A DNA stretch of 64,000 bases from positions 5,160,501-5,224,500 of the forward strand of contig JAHQIY010000001.1 of assembly GCA_019054805.1 (NCBI GenBank). Reading direction: 5' to 3'. The stretch is from Brachionus manjavacas (taxonomy: Eukaryota > Rotifera > Eurotatoria > Ploima > Brachionidae). Under the pieces are notes generated by a model that saw only the letters and a list, made by a program, of their open reading frames with translations, had not been told where the DNA came from and did not search any database. The position numbers were made by a program, and so were the translations under genes. This document shows, in pieces, positions 11,209 to 20,423 of the stretch (the first letter of the stretch is position 1; each line of letters begins with the position of its first letter).

Positions 11209-11375
11209 AATTAAAAAAGGAGAAAAAAAAAAACAAAATTAACATTTAAATTAAATATTTTTTTAGAAAACACTAAAACTTTGTCTTATTTATTACACTT
11301 TATTTTCTAAATTTTTATTAACATCGCCTTTAAGGCGTTCATTGAAATAAATAAATTAAATAAATCAAAAATAAA
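11209..11375 (+). repeat. LINE 3' tail with small palindrome and (AAAT)n end
   Basis: Right after the RT frame comes an AT-rich 3' UTR with CGCCTTTAAGGCG (palindromic) near 11327, then ATTGAAATAAATAAATTAAA and ATAAATC. Short hairpin plus AAAT-type microsatellite ends are typical of LINE 3' termini. Similar ends occur near 31762, 45340, 45750 and 46190. Confidence 0.55.
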
Positions 11376-11415
11376 TAGCTGAAAAAACTGTTCAGCTAAA
11401 ATTTTGTTCACGTAT

Positions 11416-11540
11416 AAGTGACCAAAAAATTATTTAAGATAAAAAAATTTAGGTGACCAAACTTTACCTTAGGTAAACAATTTCAGGATTATGTGAACTA
11501 TCTTAGACATATGTGAACAAAAATATTTTTATGTGAACAA
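11416..11540. repeat. Motif array with exact 20-bp period
   Basis: The 10-base motif A(G/T)GT(G/A)A(A/C)C(A/T)A starts at 11451, 11471, 11491, 11511 and 11531: AGGTGACCAA, AGGTAAACAA, ATGTGAACTA, ATGTGAACAA, ATGTGAACAA. The 10-base spacers between the copies are unrelated to each other. A sixth, offset match, AAGTGACCAA, lies at 11416, and GTGAACAAAA lies on the other strand at 11404. Conserved motifs with non-conserved spacers at a constant two-helical-turn step look more like a protein-binding array than a simple minisatellite. This is inference. Confidence 0.6.
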
Positions 11541-12000
11541 CGATAAAATCAAAAATGTTTTATTCGTAGCAAATTTAAACAAAAATACATATTCTATGAT
11601 AATGAATCAATTTTAAATAAAAAAAAACTATTAGTTATGTTTATGTTTTCTATTCAAATGGCTTTTTAAGTCTCATTCGCCTTAAAAAAAAAAAACAACT
11701 ACAAAAATTTTGACAATTCTAGCGACAAGACTCGCTTTGACAAATTCTTGACGAAAAAACTAGTCCTCAATTACTTTTTTTAATATTAAGAATCTAATTA
11801 ACTAATTAATCAAACTAATTCTTTGGAATCCACAATTTCTTGTATTTTATTGAAATAAATTTAAAAAAAAAAAGAGATTATTAACTAAATTTTCTCATTT
11901 GCAAGTTCTGTTTTTAACTTTAATCTTACAAATGTTACAAGTACAACAAAATAAATTTTAAATTTAAATGGTTTAATTTTTTGTGTTTGAATTATAAAAT

Positions 12001-12472
12001 GTATCCACTGTTGAAACCAGATTGCAAAACAGCGATATTTCAAATATTTTTTCAGATTCAAATAAAAAAATAATTTTAAGTGACAATATTGCCAATATTG
12101 TCATGTAAGACAAGAACGGTTACATGACTCAAGCTATCTCACTAATTATTTTTAACTCTATTGTGTTCTTTATGGATCATTTATTGTATTATTTAATTAC
12201 CAATCATTCAACTTGATAAATAAATTTATATTACTTAATTTAAGTTCAAAGTTTAAAAAATTTATTTTTGTTGTAAATAAAAATTAATATTATAATCATA
12301 TGATATTTTTATGATATCAATATGATATTTTTTTAATTTTTAAATAAAAATTGAACTTTTTCTATTACACCAAAAAGTTGAAATTCAAATATAAAAATGC
12401 TGGCAATATTGGAGCTTAATTTTTTTTATTTGAAACATCGCTGTTTTGCAATCTAATTTCAACAGTAGATAC
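12001..12472. mobile_element. Non-autonomous inverted-repeat (MITE-like) element, 472 bp
   Basis: GTATCCACTGTTGAAA...AGATTGCAAAACAGCGAT at 12001 is matched by the reverse complement of 12380-12472 (GTATCTACTGTTGAAA...). The imperfect terminal inverted repeats are about 95 bp and extend inward through TTTCAAAT and CAATATTGCC. There is no coding capacity inside. It contains the 32-base phrase shared with 7031-7062. A clear target-site duplication is not visible. Confidence 0.7.
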
Positions 12473-14521
12473 TTAAATAGCGTGGCGCTACTAAATAAAA
12501 AGACTTAGATTCTTTCACAAAACTTTATTGAAAAACAAAAACTTAACTGCTTCTTAAAACAAAAAAAAACAAATATATATAAAGACAGAGTAGGAGCAGA
12601 GACCGGAGTAAGGGGCTAGGGTAGAGAGGTTGTTACAATATATTTTATAATTCAAACACAAAAAATTAAACAATTTATTTTTGAAATAGTACTTATATGT
12701 GTTTATATATTATTATATTTAATAATTCAAGTCTCATAGGCAAAATAATAAAATCTAGAGAAAAATAAAAAAAAATTAAAAAAAAAGAGTAGAAAATACA
12801 ATTTAGATACAAATCAAAATAAGAATTAAAGAAAAATTCAATTATCTCAAAAAAAATATAATTGTGTATAAAAGTTCACTATTAATAAATTGTTTAGAAT
12901 ATAAAATAAGAAACCGCGGACTAGATACAAAAATTGCGAAAAATACCATTTTTTGCCAAAATATCTATTGGTAAAATAATAGACTAAATTAATACACCAT
13001 TTTGTAGATGAGACTGTGTGCTTTCAGAATATATACATATTTATAAGGTTATGTCTATTAGAACATGAGATAATTTAGCTCAAAGGTAACTTAATTTTGT
13101 TTTTGTTTTTTATCTTTGAGGGGGGGGTGGGATCAAAATTTTTTTTTTTGACAATACCCTAAAAAATCATTTTTCAAGTATGCAGATTAATATTTTAAAG
13201 TCGGTTTGCTGAAATTCAGATAATGTTGTAGTTTTGCTAGGCGTGAACCTTTTTTGTGCAATATTTCTTAAAACTTATAAGTGTTTATGAAATCAATTGA
13301 TATTTTGAATGTAAATTTAAACTTTTTGGATAACAAGTCAGATTGACTATACGTGAAGAAAATTTTAGGTGTTGTTCAACAATCCTGAGAACAGGAATTG
13401 TTCACCTATTGTGTGAACAAACGTCCTCATTAACCACAAGACTTGATAAATCATATTTATACTTTAGTCGAGTAGCAAGTATAAGGAGCATTTTTATCTG
13501 CTCTTGGTCAAGGCATCTAGGAACTGGTTAAGCTACAATTGATCACAATTTTTTTCAAGAAAAATTTGCTACAAGATGACTAAGACAATTTTTAAGTCGC
13601 TTCATTTTTTTCCAAAGAATATTAAAATCTAAGATGAATAGCAATTTTGAATTCTGGAGGGGAAGACGGGAGTCAAGCACAAAGCACACGAAATATTGCA
13701 CGATTCAAGCGTTCTTATAATTCAATTTTTCATCATTCACACTCACACTGAACATAAGCATATATCCATACAAATTATAAATTACGCGATTAGGTTTCAT
13801 CTAGTTTCGAAACTCGCATCGAAAACTTTCACTTCAAGTTCCACATACGTGTGCTTCAAAAAAGTTGTATAAATAAACTATTCAAAAAAGATTACAGAAA
13901 CAAGAACAAAGAAAAATCGAGAAAAAAAGTATTTTCAACAAAAACCAAACAAGAGCTCATTTAGCCGCAATTGTTGTGCAAATAGCCATTTATTTTTGTT
14001 TGGAATAAGAATAACTGATGGAGTAATAAATTTAAATAATTAACTTAAAATTCAAAATTGGACTGTTCATGCTATTCGGGCGAATAGCTTGAGTGGTTTG
14101 GTTGTGGGAAGAAAAATAGCTAGGACAATGCGATGGAGGCTCTTAATTTTAATTTTAATAAATTGATAACAATACGCGATAAAGTAAAATTTATCGACTT
14201 ATTTTTTGTCTGATTTTTTTTTCTCTACATGAAAACAAATCCTATGTAAAAATAGGCTTTTAGTTTTCGTTTTATTATTAGACGACTGTAAATCTAGGAT
14301 TAATAGCCTAAGATGTTATTAAATTGATAAACATAGAGCATCGAATAGAGGACAAAAAATTTTATTTTACTTAAAAAAAAAAAAATTAAAAAATTTTTTT
14401 TTCTAAATTTTATTTTTAAAATTTTTTCCTCATCTTATTTCGATGTTCGATTTTTTCTTCTCATCTATTTAGTTTTTTTCTAATGATCCAAGTGACGGTA
14501 GTAAATATTTTTGTTTTAAAG
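12473..14521. other. Intergenic / 5' region of the 14523 gene
   Basis: Holds AT-rich DNA, a G-run near 13120-13132, the inverted repeat TTGTTCAC/GTGAACAA (13398-13405 and 13413-13420), and a TATA-like box at 13868. 13660-14000 is slightly GC-richer and probably contains the promoter and 5' UTR of the downstream gene. No separate gene is supported. Confidence 0.4.
13868..13875 (+). promoter_or_regulatory. TATA-like box, candidate promoter of the 14523 gene
   Basis: TATAAATA sits in a mixed-composition stretch, followed within about 40 bases by purine-rich, AUG-free sequence that would suit a 5' UTR. In such AT-rich DNA chance matches are common, so this rests mainly on position upstream of a real gene. 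Confidence 0.3.
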
Positions 14522-14522
14522 T

Positions 14523-16178
14523 GGAACAAGAGCTCAAGCTAAAAGTGACGATGTGTTTGAGATAGCAGCCAAAGCAGAGAAGCTGCTGAAAGAGATCTTG
14601 TCATCGAACAAACCGGCCAATTTGCTTAATGGAGTGGTGAAAAACGAGCCGGTCCCAGAGCCAGAATCAGCACCCAGGGCAGCTTCAGCACCACAGCAAC
14701 CGCTGGGATCGCATGCGCCTCAATCGGCGCCATACCAGTCTCAAAACTACTATTACCAGGGCCAGGGGGCGCCAATGACAGGCCATCCGATCTATGCAAA
14801 CGCCTCCTACTATGTCACTAACCCTCCACCAGTCATTCCGTACTACTATCAGCCAGTACAGCCGGTACAGCCGCCTCAAACAGTCTACTACCAGTCGTAC
14901 CAGTCCAATGTGTACAGGCCGCCAGTGTACAATCAGCCGAGACCAAGCTACATCAAGTCAGCGCCAGTGCTCTATCAGCACAAGCATGGAGGGGACGCGG
15001 CAGGCGACGAGTGCGACACCGAACAAGACCTGAACATAATGCGAGAAAGAGAGCTTAAAGATTTGAAGTGCAAGTCGGTGCTGGAAAAAATGAGCGTTTT
15101 CATCAAGTACTACAAGCAGTTTTGCGAGCTGTACATGCAGCGTGTGCACATGCTGGAGTGTGGCGACTCGCTGAAAATTCAGTTCAACTCGCTGATAAGA
15201 CACTTGAACGAGTACGACATGGTTCTTGACGAACTCAACTCGATCATAGTGGAGCACGAGAGGGGCTTTGTTTGCAAGAACAACCATCGCAAGACCAAAA
15301 AGCTGTTCAACAAAAGCAAAGCGTTCATTAGGTACGAGTGCTCGAAGCGGCTCCAGGCGAACATATTTGAGTACCGTCGGCTGATCAACTCGCAGGACAG
15401 ATATGCCGGCATGTACGACTTGCTGGACATGAACAACCACTTGATTAGTCTGATACCGGAGATCGGCGTGTCGATCAGACGCTACATAAACAAGTGCGAG
15501 AGGGCTCGCAAGGTGAATGCGGACGAGGACGAGTGGAACAGCGAGTGCAGCAACGATGAGAACAGCAGCTGCGAGAAAGCGGCCAGCAACGATGTCGACT
15601 TGAGCATTCCCAGTTTCAACGAGTTTTGTCAGAACCATGAGGACAAAATGGAAAGGGAGAGCAGCGACTATCAGCCGGCGGTGCAGGCGGCCAGCTCAAA
15701 GTCGTTCAAAAACCACGAAAGCTATTCGAAAGGAATAGATGCGCTCAACCGCTATTTGCTCAAGAGAGTCGACCAGGAGGACAGTTTGGACGAGCTGGTC
15801 AAAGAAAGAATTGTCAAGTGGATCAACAAGAGACAGGCCAAGTACATCTTGATATTTAGTGAGGTGGACAAGTTGCTCAATCAGCACAAGGCAGGAGAGT
15901 GCTATCCCAAGTTTCACTCGTATTTGCTGTTCAATTTGGGCAAGCTGGTGACTGTGTGCGAGTCCTATCACCAAAAGTTAAAGGAGCTCTTGTATTCGAC
16001 CACGATTAGGCGCAAAAAAAAGAGGAAGAAGGTGAAAATTTTGCCAGAGGCAATGACAGACGTGTTCGCCGAGATAAATGACCTGAAAAAAAGTCTAGAA
16101 TATGGAAAGGTATTGATCAAAAAGTGTAATAATGACTTAAAATTGGCAACACCTGTCGATTCAAATGCTACCGAGTGA
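14523..16178 (+). CDS. Unrecognised ~550-aa protein, Pro/Tyr-rich N-terminus and helical C-terminal part; start not resolved
   Basis: A long GC-rich open frame ends at TGA 16176-16178. The N-terminal ~150 residues are rich in Pro, Tyr and Gln (for example PVQPVQPPQTVYYQSYQ), then come two Lys/Glu-rich, probably helical regions separated by an acidic linker, and a basic patch RRKKKRKKVK near the end. I see no known domain. The start is odd: no in-frame ATG exists between the upstream stop at 14517 and a Met about 75 codons in. The only nearby ATG (14551) is out of frame and hits a stop at once. TTTTAAAG ending at 14521 resembles a splice acceptor, so a small upstream exon probably supplies the start codon. 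Codon use resembles the intronless gene at 2429. The 226-codon antisense frame is a shadow. Confidence 0.7.
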   Translation, partial: GTRAQAKSDDVFEIAAKAEKLLKEILSSNKPANLLNGVVKNEPVPEPESAPRAASAPQQPLGSHAPQSAPYQSQNYYYQGQGAPMTGHPIYANASYYVTNPPPVIPYYYQPVQPVQPPQTVYYQSYQSNVYRPPVYNQPRPSYIKSAPVLYQHKHGGDAAGDECDTEQDLNIMRERELKDLKCKSVLEKMSVFIKYYKQFCELYMQRVHMLECGDSLKIQFNSLIRHLNEYDMVLDELNSIIVEHERGFVCKNNHRKTKKLFNKSKAFIRYECSKRLQANIFEYRRLINSQDRYAGMYDLLDMNNHLISLIPEIGVSIRRYINKCERARKVNADEDEWNSECSNDENSSCEKAASNDVDLSIPSFNEFCQNHEDKMERESSDYQPAVQAASSKSFKNHESYSKGIDALNRYLLKRVDQEDSLDELVKERIVKWINKRQAKYILIFSEVDKLLNQHKAGECYPKFHSYLLFNLGKLVTVCESYHQKLKELLYSTTIRRKKKRKKVKILPEAMTDVFAEINDLKKSLEYGKVLIKKCNNDLKLATPVDSNATE

Positions 16179-16539
16179 ATTTCTGTTTAGAGGTGTTTTT
16201 TTTTTTGAAATTTTTTTTGAATTTTAACAAACCAATTTGTTTTTTTTTGTTGTATTTTTGGAAATTTGTTCACTTTTTTTTCTTTTTTTTTCAGTTGAAG
16301 TGTTTGTATTTAGAGAAAATAAATTTAATTCCGGTATTTGAAATTGTTTTGAATTTTTTTTTAAATTTTCGAGCAAAAGATTTGGCAAAATAAAATGAAA
16401 TAAATTAAAATGATCATGTAGAATCAAGAATTAAAAGCACCATAAGGAGCTTTTACACTTCAAACAACCTTTGCATCACAAATATACAAATGAAGACAAG
16501 GATAAAAATTATGCTTTATTAAACAAATACTTGCCCATG

Positions 16540-16780
16540 GTTGCGAGCTTTTAAGGATAAATTCAAGTCATATTAGAAATTTTAAAACAACTGAGGGTAC
16601 GCTGATAAAAAGAATACTTCAACTAATCAAAAAACCGAAAACATCGAAATTAATGGCGGCTCTAAAAATGAAAACTACTGAAAAGATGTTATTTAAATGA
16701 AAATTAAACCTTGTAAAGAAGCTGAATTCAAATTCTTACACAAGAACACTAATTTTCTAGTACCTTTTCTGATCTGACAC
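16540..16780 (+). mobile_element. Remnant of the same LINE family as 8610-11208
   Basis: The broken translation GTLIKRILQLIKKPKTSK...LMAALKM...KLNLVKKLNSN parallels ATMIKKMLNLKKTSRT...LLALGLEK...KLAFVKRLLSN near the C-terminus of the 9658-11208 reverse transcriptase. At least two stops interrupt it. It is a short, dead 3' fragment. Confidence 0.6.
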
Positions 16781-16811
16781 AAAGGTTACTGTATCGAAAT
16801 GATCATCTACA

Positions 16812-17000
16812 CCGCAATTAGCCGAATCTAGGCGAAAATTTTGCGTGTAAGTCATGAAGGCAGATGACCGAGGGTTCGAAATCCCCTGAGGGTGGAAAAA
16901 ATCAAAAAATCTCTGCAGTGCGGGGCGAATGTTTAAACCCCTTTCATCATAAATTAGGGGGGGATCGGTTTCGACTGGGTAATAATTGTGGTGTAAAAAT
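16812..17000 (+). repeat. tRNA-derived SINE-like repeat with A-box and B-box
   Basis: TAGCCGAATCTAGG (16819-16832) fits the RNA polymerase III A-box, with a possible D-stem GCC/GGC. GGTTCGAAATC (16873-16883) fits the B-box about 50 bases later. The downstream body GTTTAAACCCCTTTCATCAT...GGATCGGTTTCGACTGGG (16931-16979) recurs in diverged form at 49236-49281, and the A-box area (TCTAGGCGAAAATT) recurs near 42226. No complete tRNA cloverleaf is present, so this is a repeat and not a tRNA gene. Confidence 0.5.
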
Positions 17001-17924
17001 GGTGGTCATAGAACATTTAAATTTAACAAAAATACTTTTTTTCCATTATTTAATGATTTGCTTTATTTTATAAATTAAATTAATAAATTATTTACAATAA
17101 TTTAAAATATTTTTTACTTTTTATTATTAATTGATGTTTTTTTATTAAATTATTAGTCACTATTACTAGAAAACTTATTCTGTCTGTACTAATTTAACTT
17201 TTATATTTCGTGGTTACTTTTTTTTTAAATTCTTTTTAAAAAAGGTAAATTCAATTAAATTTGTAAGCAAAATTAATATACTCTTGTATAATATCTAATG
17301 GTTCTAGAATCTATTTATAGGATAATCGGGTGGCTTTTTAACTCGGCACAGACAAAACTGCTTTATATTTAAAAATTCAGGAACAGAAAATATCAAAAAG
17401 TTCAAAGCAAAATTCTAAAAATAAGAAATTACAAAGAATTTTAATATTTATTATTTATTACTTCGTATTATTATTATTAATTTTGTATAATTATTTTTCT
17501 CTAATCTCGTGATGACAAAAATGCTAAAAATCTTCAATGTGCTGAACTGATTAACCGTTTTTCGAATAACATTTTCTATAGAATCTAAAAGATTCAATTT
17601 GCTTTCTTTTTATGATAAATCATTAAAAGTAAGTCATCATAGAAGCTTTAGATATTCTTAGAGGCAGGTTGCAAGTTATTTGACTTATCAAAAATTTCAA
17701 ATAATTCCAAATTGACAAGCTTATCTAATTTACGCAACTAAGGTAATTTAAAAATAATTTTTAAAATTCAATAATTGGGAAAAAATAAATAACTAGTTTT
17801 TAAATTCGGAGATATTTAAATAGATTTATTTTTATTTAAAAATCTTGTAAATTAAGAAAATCAACTGAGTTAAATTTCTAAAAAAATTGTATTAAAGTTT
17901 TAAGGTACCGTATGACGATGTTAA
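17001..17924. other. Intergenic, including the tail of a local duplication
   Basis: AT-rich with no supported gene. 17330-17470 is similar to 18700-18885 (the 3' flank and end of the TMED gene). Between 17470 and 17920 no TMED coding sequence is recognisable, so if a whole unit was duplicated, the TMED copy here has been lost. Confidence 0.4.
17330..17470. repeat. Local duplication, copy 1 (copy 2 at about 18700-18885)
   Basis: AAAAGTTCAAAGCAAAATTC followed by TAAAAATAAGAAATTACAAA and GAATTTTAATATTTATTA at 17397-17455 is repeated nearly exactly at 18816-18869. Weaker similarity extends upstream (CTTTAACTCG...GACAAAA...GCTTTAT). The second copy includes the last codons of the TMED gene. With the paired microprotein genes, this marks a tandem duplication of the locus. 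Confidence 0.65.
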
Positions 17925-18068
17925 CTAGGCAGAAGATGAAAAGCCACCATATCCACGGCCAAAATGGTGACCATAGTGTTTGTACTCTGACTTATAATAG
18001 CCATGATAGCCATTGTATCCACCGAAGCCTCCGTAGCCGTAATCTGGGTATCCGTAATGATAAAACAT
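17925..18068 (-). CDS. Gly/Tyr-rich microprotein, copy 1 (47 aa)
   Basis: ATG 18066-18068 to TAG 17925-17927 on the minus strand encodes a 47-aa peptide rich in Gly, Tyr and His (starts MFYHYGYPDYGYGGFGGYNG, contains KHYGHHFGRGYGGF). Its first 36 residues align without gaps to the product of 19831-19977, which supports real coding. An in-frame upstream ATG would add 15 residues, but that extension is not shared with the paralogue, so I chose the shorter start. No signal peptide is visible. Gly/Tyr-rich short peptides in invertebrates include cuticle-associated, antimicrobial and RNA-binding-like products, and I do not assign a function. A 33-bp upstream block and a TATA-like box are conserved with copy 2. 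Confidence 0.65.
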   Translation of the reverse strand: MFYHYGYPDYGYGGFGGYNGYHGYYKSEYKHYGHHFGRGYGGFSSSA

Positions 18069-18110
18069 TTTTAACTTTGAAAAAATTAATTTTTCATTCA
18101 TATTTATATT

Positions 18111-18143
18111 CAAAATAATTACAAAATTATTGCTTATTCAAGC
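18111..18143 (-). promoter_or_regulatory. Conserved upstream block of microprotein gene 1
   Basis: Of these 33 bases 30 are identical to 20026-20058, at a similar distance from the start codon (43 bases here, 49 there). Both are followed toward the gene by a TATA-like sequence (TATAAATA on the minus strand here). The block contains TAATTA, a homeodomain-type core. Its conservation while the intervening leader diverges suggests a promoter element. Confidence 0.5.
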
Positions 18144-18856
18144 ATGTATATTTTGTCTTTGTCAAAAAGAATATCATATTTAGAAAAGTTGATATTTAGA
18201 ATAGTTAATGATTAATTAGAAAACTTAAGATTATAAATTAAAATAAAACCCAACAAAAATTATATATGTCATAATTTGTGTATTCTTTTCACCCAAATTT
18301 ATAATATTATGAATGTTTTTCTTTTTCATGGGTAAAAATCATCAAAATAATTTAAAAAATAAATATGAATTATTAAGACTATGATGTGTATTTAACCTAC
18401 AGAAATTCTTCCTTTTCTTTCTTCAAAAGTAAAATCATGAAAACTTTCTGAACAACTTATCAATATATAATTTACTATTCAAAAATTCTCAAGTATCAGA
18501 CATGAACATCATTGATGCTAAATTAGATTTCAAATAGTGCTTTAATCCACATTTAAAGCTTATCTAAAATTATTTATTAATAATAAATTATTTCAAAAAC
18601 AAACTTAGAAAAAGGTATCAAAAAATTCAAAGGTCGATTACACTATCGCTAAAGGTCAGATCACACAAGTCCCTTATCAGGTCGCTTTTTGACTATTTGA
18701 AAAAGCTTTAACTCGATACAAATAGACAAAAAACCAAATAAATAAACCCATAAATAATATGCTTTATTTTTCAAAATGGAAGAAAAAAAAATGTCAAAAA
18801 CCAAAATTTCAAAAAGTTCAAAGCAAAATTCTAAAAATAAGAAATTACAAAGAATT

Positions 18857-19510
18857 TTAATATTTATTAAACTTCGTATAATTATTTGTGTTAATAAAAA
18901 GATTTTTTAAAAATTTAATCTGAATAACTGAAGTAATTAGAATAGCAATAAAATTAAAAGCCGATAAAATTCCGACTTTTTGATTTAGATCAATGGCAAA
19001 ATTGGAACTGACTGTTTTGGTTTGTTTGTGAACTAGTTGAATTTCGTCAATTAATTCTAAATTTAGGTGAATATTTTCCATTGATTTTTGGGACAAGTCG
19101 ACGGCAAACGGTACTTTTAGTCCTGTTTCTTCACGCAGCGAATTTAAATATTTTGGATCGACAGGCTTTATTTCAAAAAAAACAACTTTATGTGATATAG
19201 TGGAAAAGCTGTTACTAAAACAAAACTTATAAATACCAATATGTGTACTAACAAAAGTAAACACATCTAATTTTTTTGTTTTGGTGCCGGAATAAACACG
19301 CTTTTTTCCCGGAGATTCCAAAAAAAAATCTATATCTAAATTTCCTCCTTTTAAAACTCCATATTTGAAAATATACTCAATTGTTCGATCAAATTTGTGA
19401 AACATGCAAAATTGTTCATTGTTATCAACTTCAAATGTCAACTTGATAGTGGACATATCGCACCAACAACAACAAACAAGACAAAAAATCAAAAAAATTT
19501 TCTTAAGCAT
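18857..19510 (-). CDS. p24 / TMED family cargo receptor (gamma type)
   Basis: A 217-aa single-exon protein of the p24 family, type I membrane proteins that cycle between ER and Golgi in COPII/COPI vesicles. It has a hydrophobic signal peptide (MLKKIFLIFCLVCCCWC), a GOLD domain (about residues 22-115) with the expected Cys residues in EQFCMFHKF and GIYKFCFSNSFSTISHKVVF, a central coiled-coil segment (about 130-175) and a transmembrane helix (about 183-203). The GOLD sequence is closest to TMED1/3/5/7. The cytosolic tail (KFLKNLFINTNNYTKFNKY) is short of the usual double-Phe plus double-Lys sorting signal, which is unusual. It lies between two Gly/Tyr-rich microprotein genes on the same strand. 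Confidence 0.85.
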   Translation of the reverse strand: MLKKIFLIFCLVCCCWCDMSTIKLTFEVDNNEQFCMFHKFDRTIEYIFKYGVLKGGNLDIDFFLESPGKKRVYSGTKTKKLDVFTFVSTHIGIYKFCFSNSFSTISHKVVFFEIKPVDPKYLNSLREETGLKVPFAVDLSQKSMENIHLNLELIDEIQLVHKQTKTVSSNFAIDLNQKVGILSAFNFIAILITSVIQIKFLKNLFINTNNYTKFNKY

Positions 19511-19830
19511 TTTATTTTTGTTTGATTTGAGTTACAACGTGTTTATTATCAAATAAGTTGTTCATGAAATTCATGAAACAGATTTAAATTATGAAGGAAC
19601 AGAAGATATATTTTTTTATACACACAAATGTGTAAAAAGAATATAAAAAGGAATTCATTAGATTCTTAAAATTACAACTATTGAATAAAAATTGGAAATA
19701 TTTTAAAATTAACCCTCAAAATTAAAATCAGATTATGTTAAAATTTATTTATAAGAATATAAATTAAAAATCAATTAATTGCCTTCAACTAAAAAAAAAC
19801 ACAAGAATACTGAATAATGACATGAATTGA

Positions 19831-19977
19831 CTAATAATCATAATAACGATTGCGTCTATTGTATGATCCAAAATGGTGACCATAGTGTTTGTGTCCTGAC
19901 TTATAGTATCCATGATAGCCACTGTATCCACCGAAGCAACCGTAGCCGTAATTTGGATATCCGTAATTATAAATCAT
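19831..19977 (-). CDS. Gly/Tyr-rich microprotein, copy 2 (48 aa)
   Basis: ATG 19975-19977 to TAG 19831-19833 on the minus strand encodes a 48-aa paralogue of the 17925-18068 product. It starts MIYNYGYPNYGYGCFGGYSG and contains KHYGHHFGS, then diverges to an Arg/Tyr-rich end (NRRNRYYDY). Most differences in the shared 36 residues are conservative (Asp/Asn, Asn/Ser, Glu/Gly), consistent with selection on protein sequence. This copy has one Cys, absent from copy 1. It has a matching upstream block (20026-20058) and a TATATAAAT box. Function unknown. Confidence 0.65.
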   Translation of the reverse strand: MIYNYGYPNYGYGCFGGYSGYHGYYKSGHKHYGHHFGSYNRRNRYYDY

Positions 19978-20025
19978 GTTTAATTTTTTTAAATGAAAAT
20001 AATAATTTCTATTTATTTATATAAC

Positions 20026-20058
20026 CAAAATAATTACCAAATTATTGCTAAGTCAAGC
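20026..20058 (-). promoter_or_regulatory. Conserved upstream block of microprotein gene 2
   Basis: 30 of 33 bases match the block upstream of copy 1 (18111-18143), including AGCAATAATTT and a TAATTA core. A TATATAAAT box lies between it and the ATG. Confidence 0.5.
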
Positions 20059-20384
20059 GTGTTTTCATATTTTAGATTGCGTCAGAAAAAAATCGCCTTA
20101 TAAATAATTAAAAAAGTCGGCAGCACATTACTAATGTTATCAAAATCTGATTGCGAAATGTTTTAGTTTTAAATTTGACTGCTTAATAATAAAAAAATGA
20201 TTCTTTAAAAATTTTAAATGCTTAATTCATTAATATAAATTATATTCATTTCTAAAATTAAATGAATTAGTTTTTAATTCTAGTATTATTTTCAATTAAT
20301 TTTTGTTTCATGAAAATTAAATAAATCAAATTATAACATAATTTAATTTTTGAAAATATAATCTAATCATCAAATTATATTTTA

Positions 20385-20423
20385 AACACTATGTATGTGC
20401 TTAAATCCCACATACATAGTGTT
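20385..20423. repeat. Perfect 15-bp hairpin
   Basis: AACACTATGTATGTG (20385-20399) and its exact reverse complement (20409-20423) are separated by 9 bases. There are no coding frames around it. It could be a foldback remnant, a cruciform or a transcribed hairpin. Confidence 0.6.

Noticed and set aside
13118-13133. G-run as G-quadruplex
   Set aside because: It is one continuous run (GGGGGGGGTGGG), not four separated tracts.
14551-14565. ATG at 14551 as start of the 14523 gene
   Set aside because: It is out of frame and meets TAG after four codons.
14958-15638. 226-codon antisense open frame
   Set aside because: It lies wholly inside the plus-strand gene and follows from its codon bias; its translation has no motif.
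16861-16890. Possible tRNA gene (B-box GGTTCGAAATC)
   Set aside because: No matching acceptor stem or anticodon arm; better explained as a SINE head.
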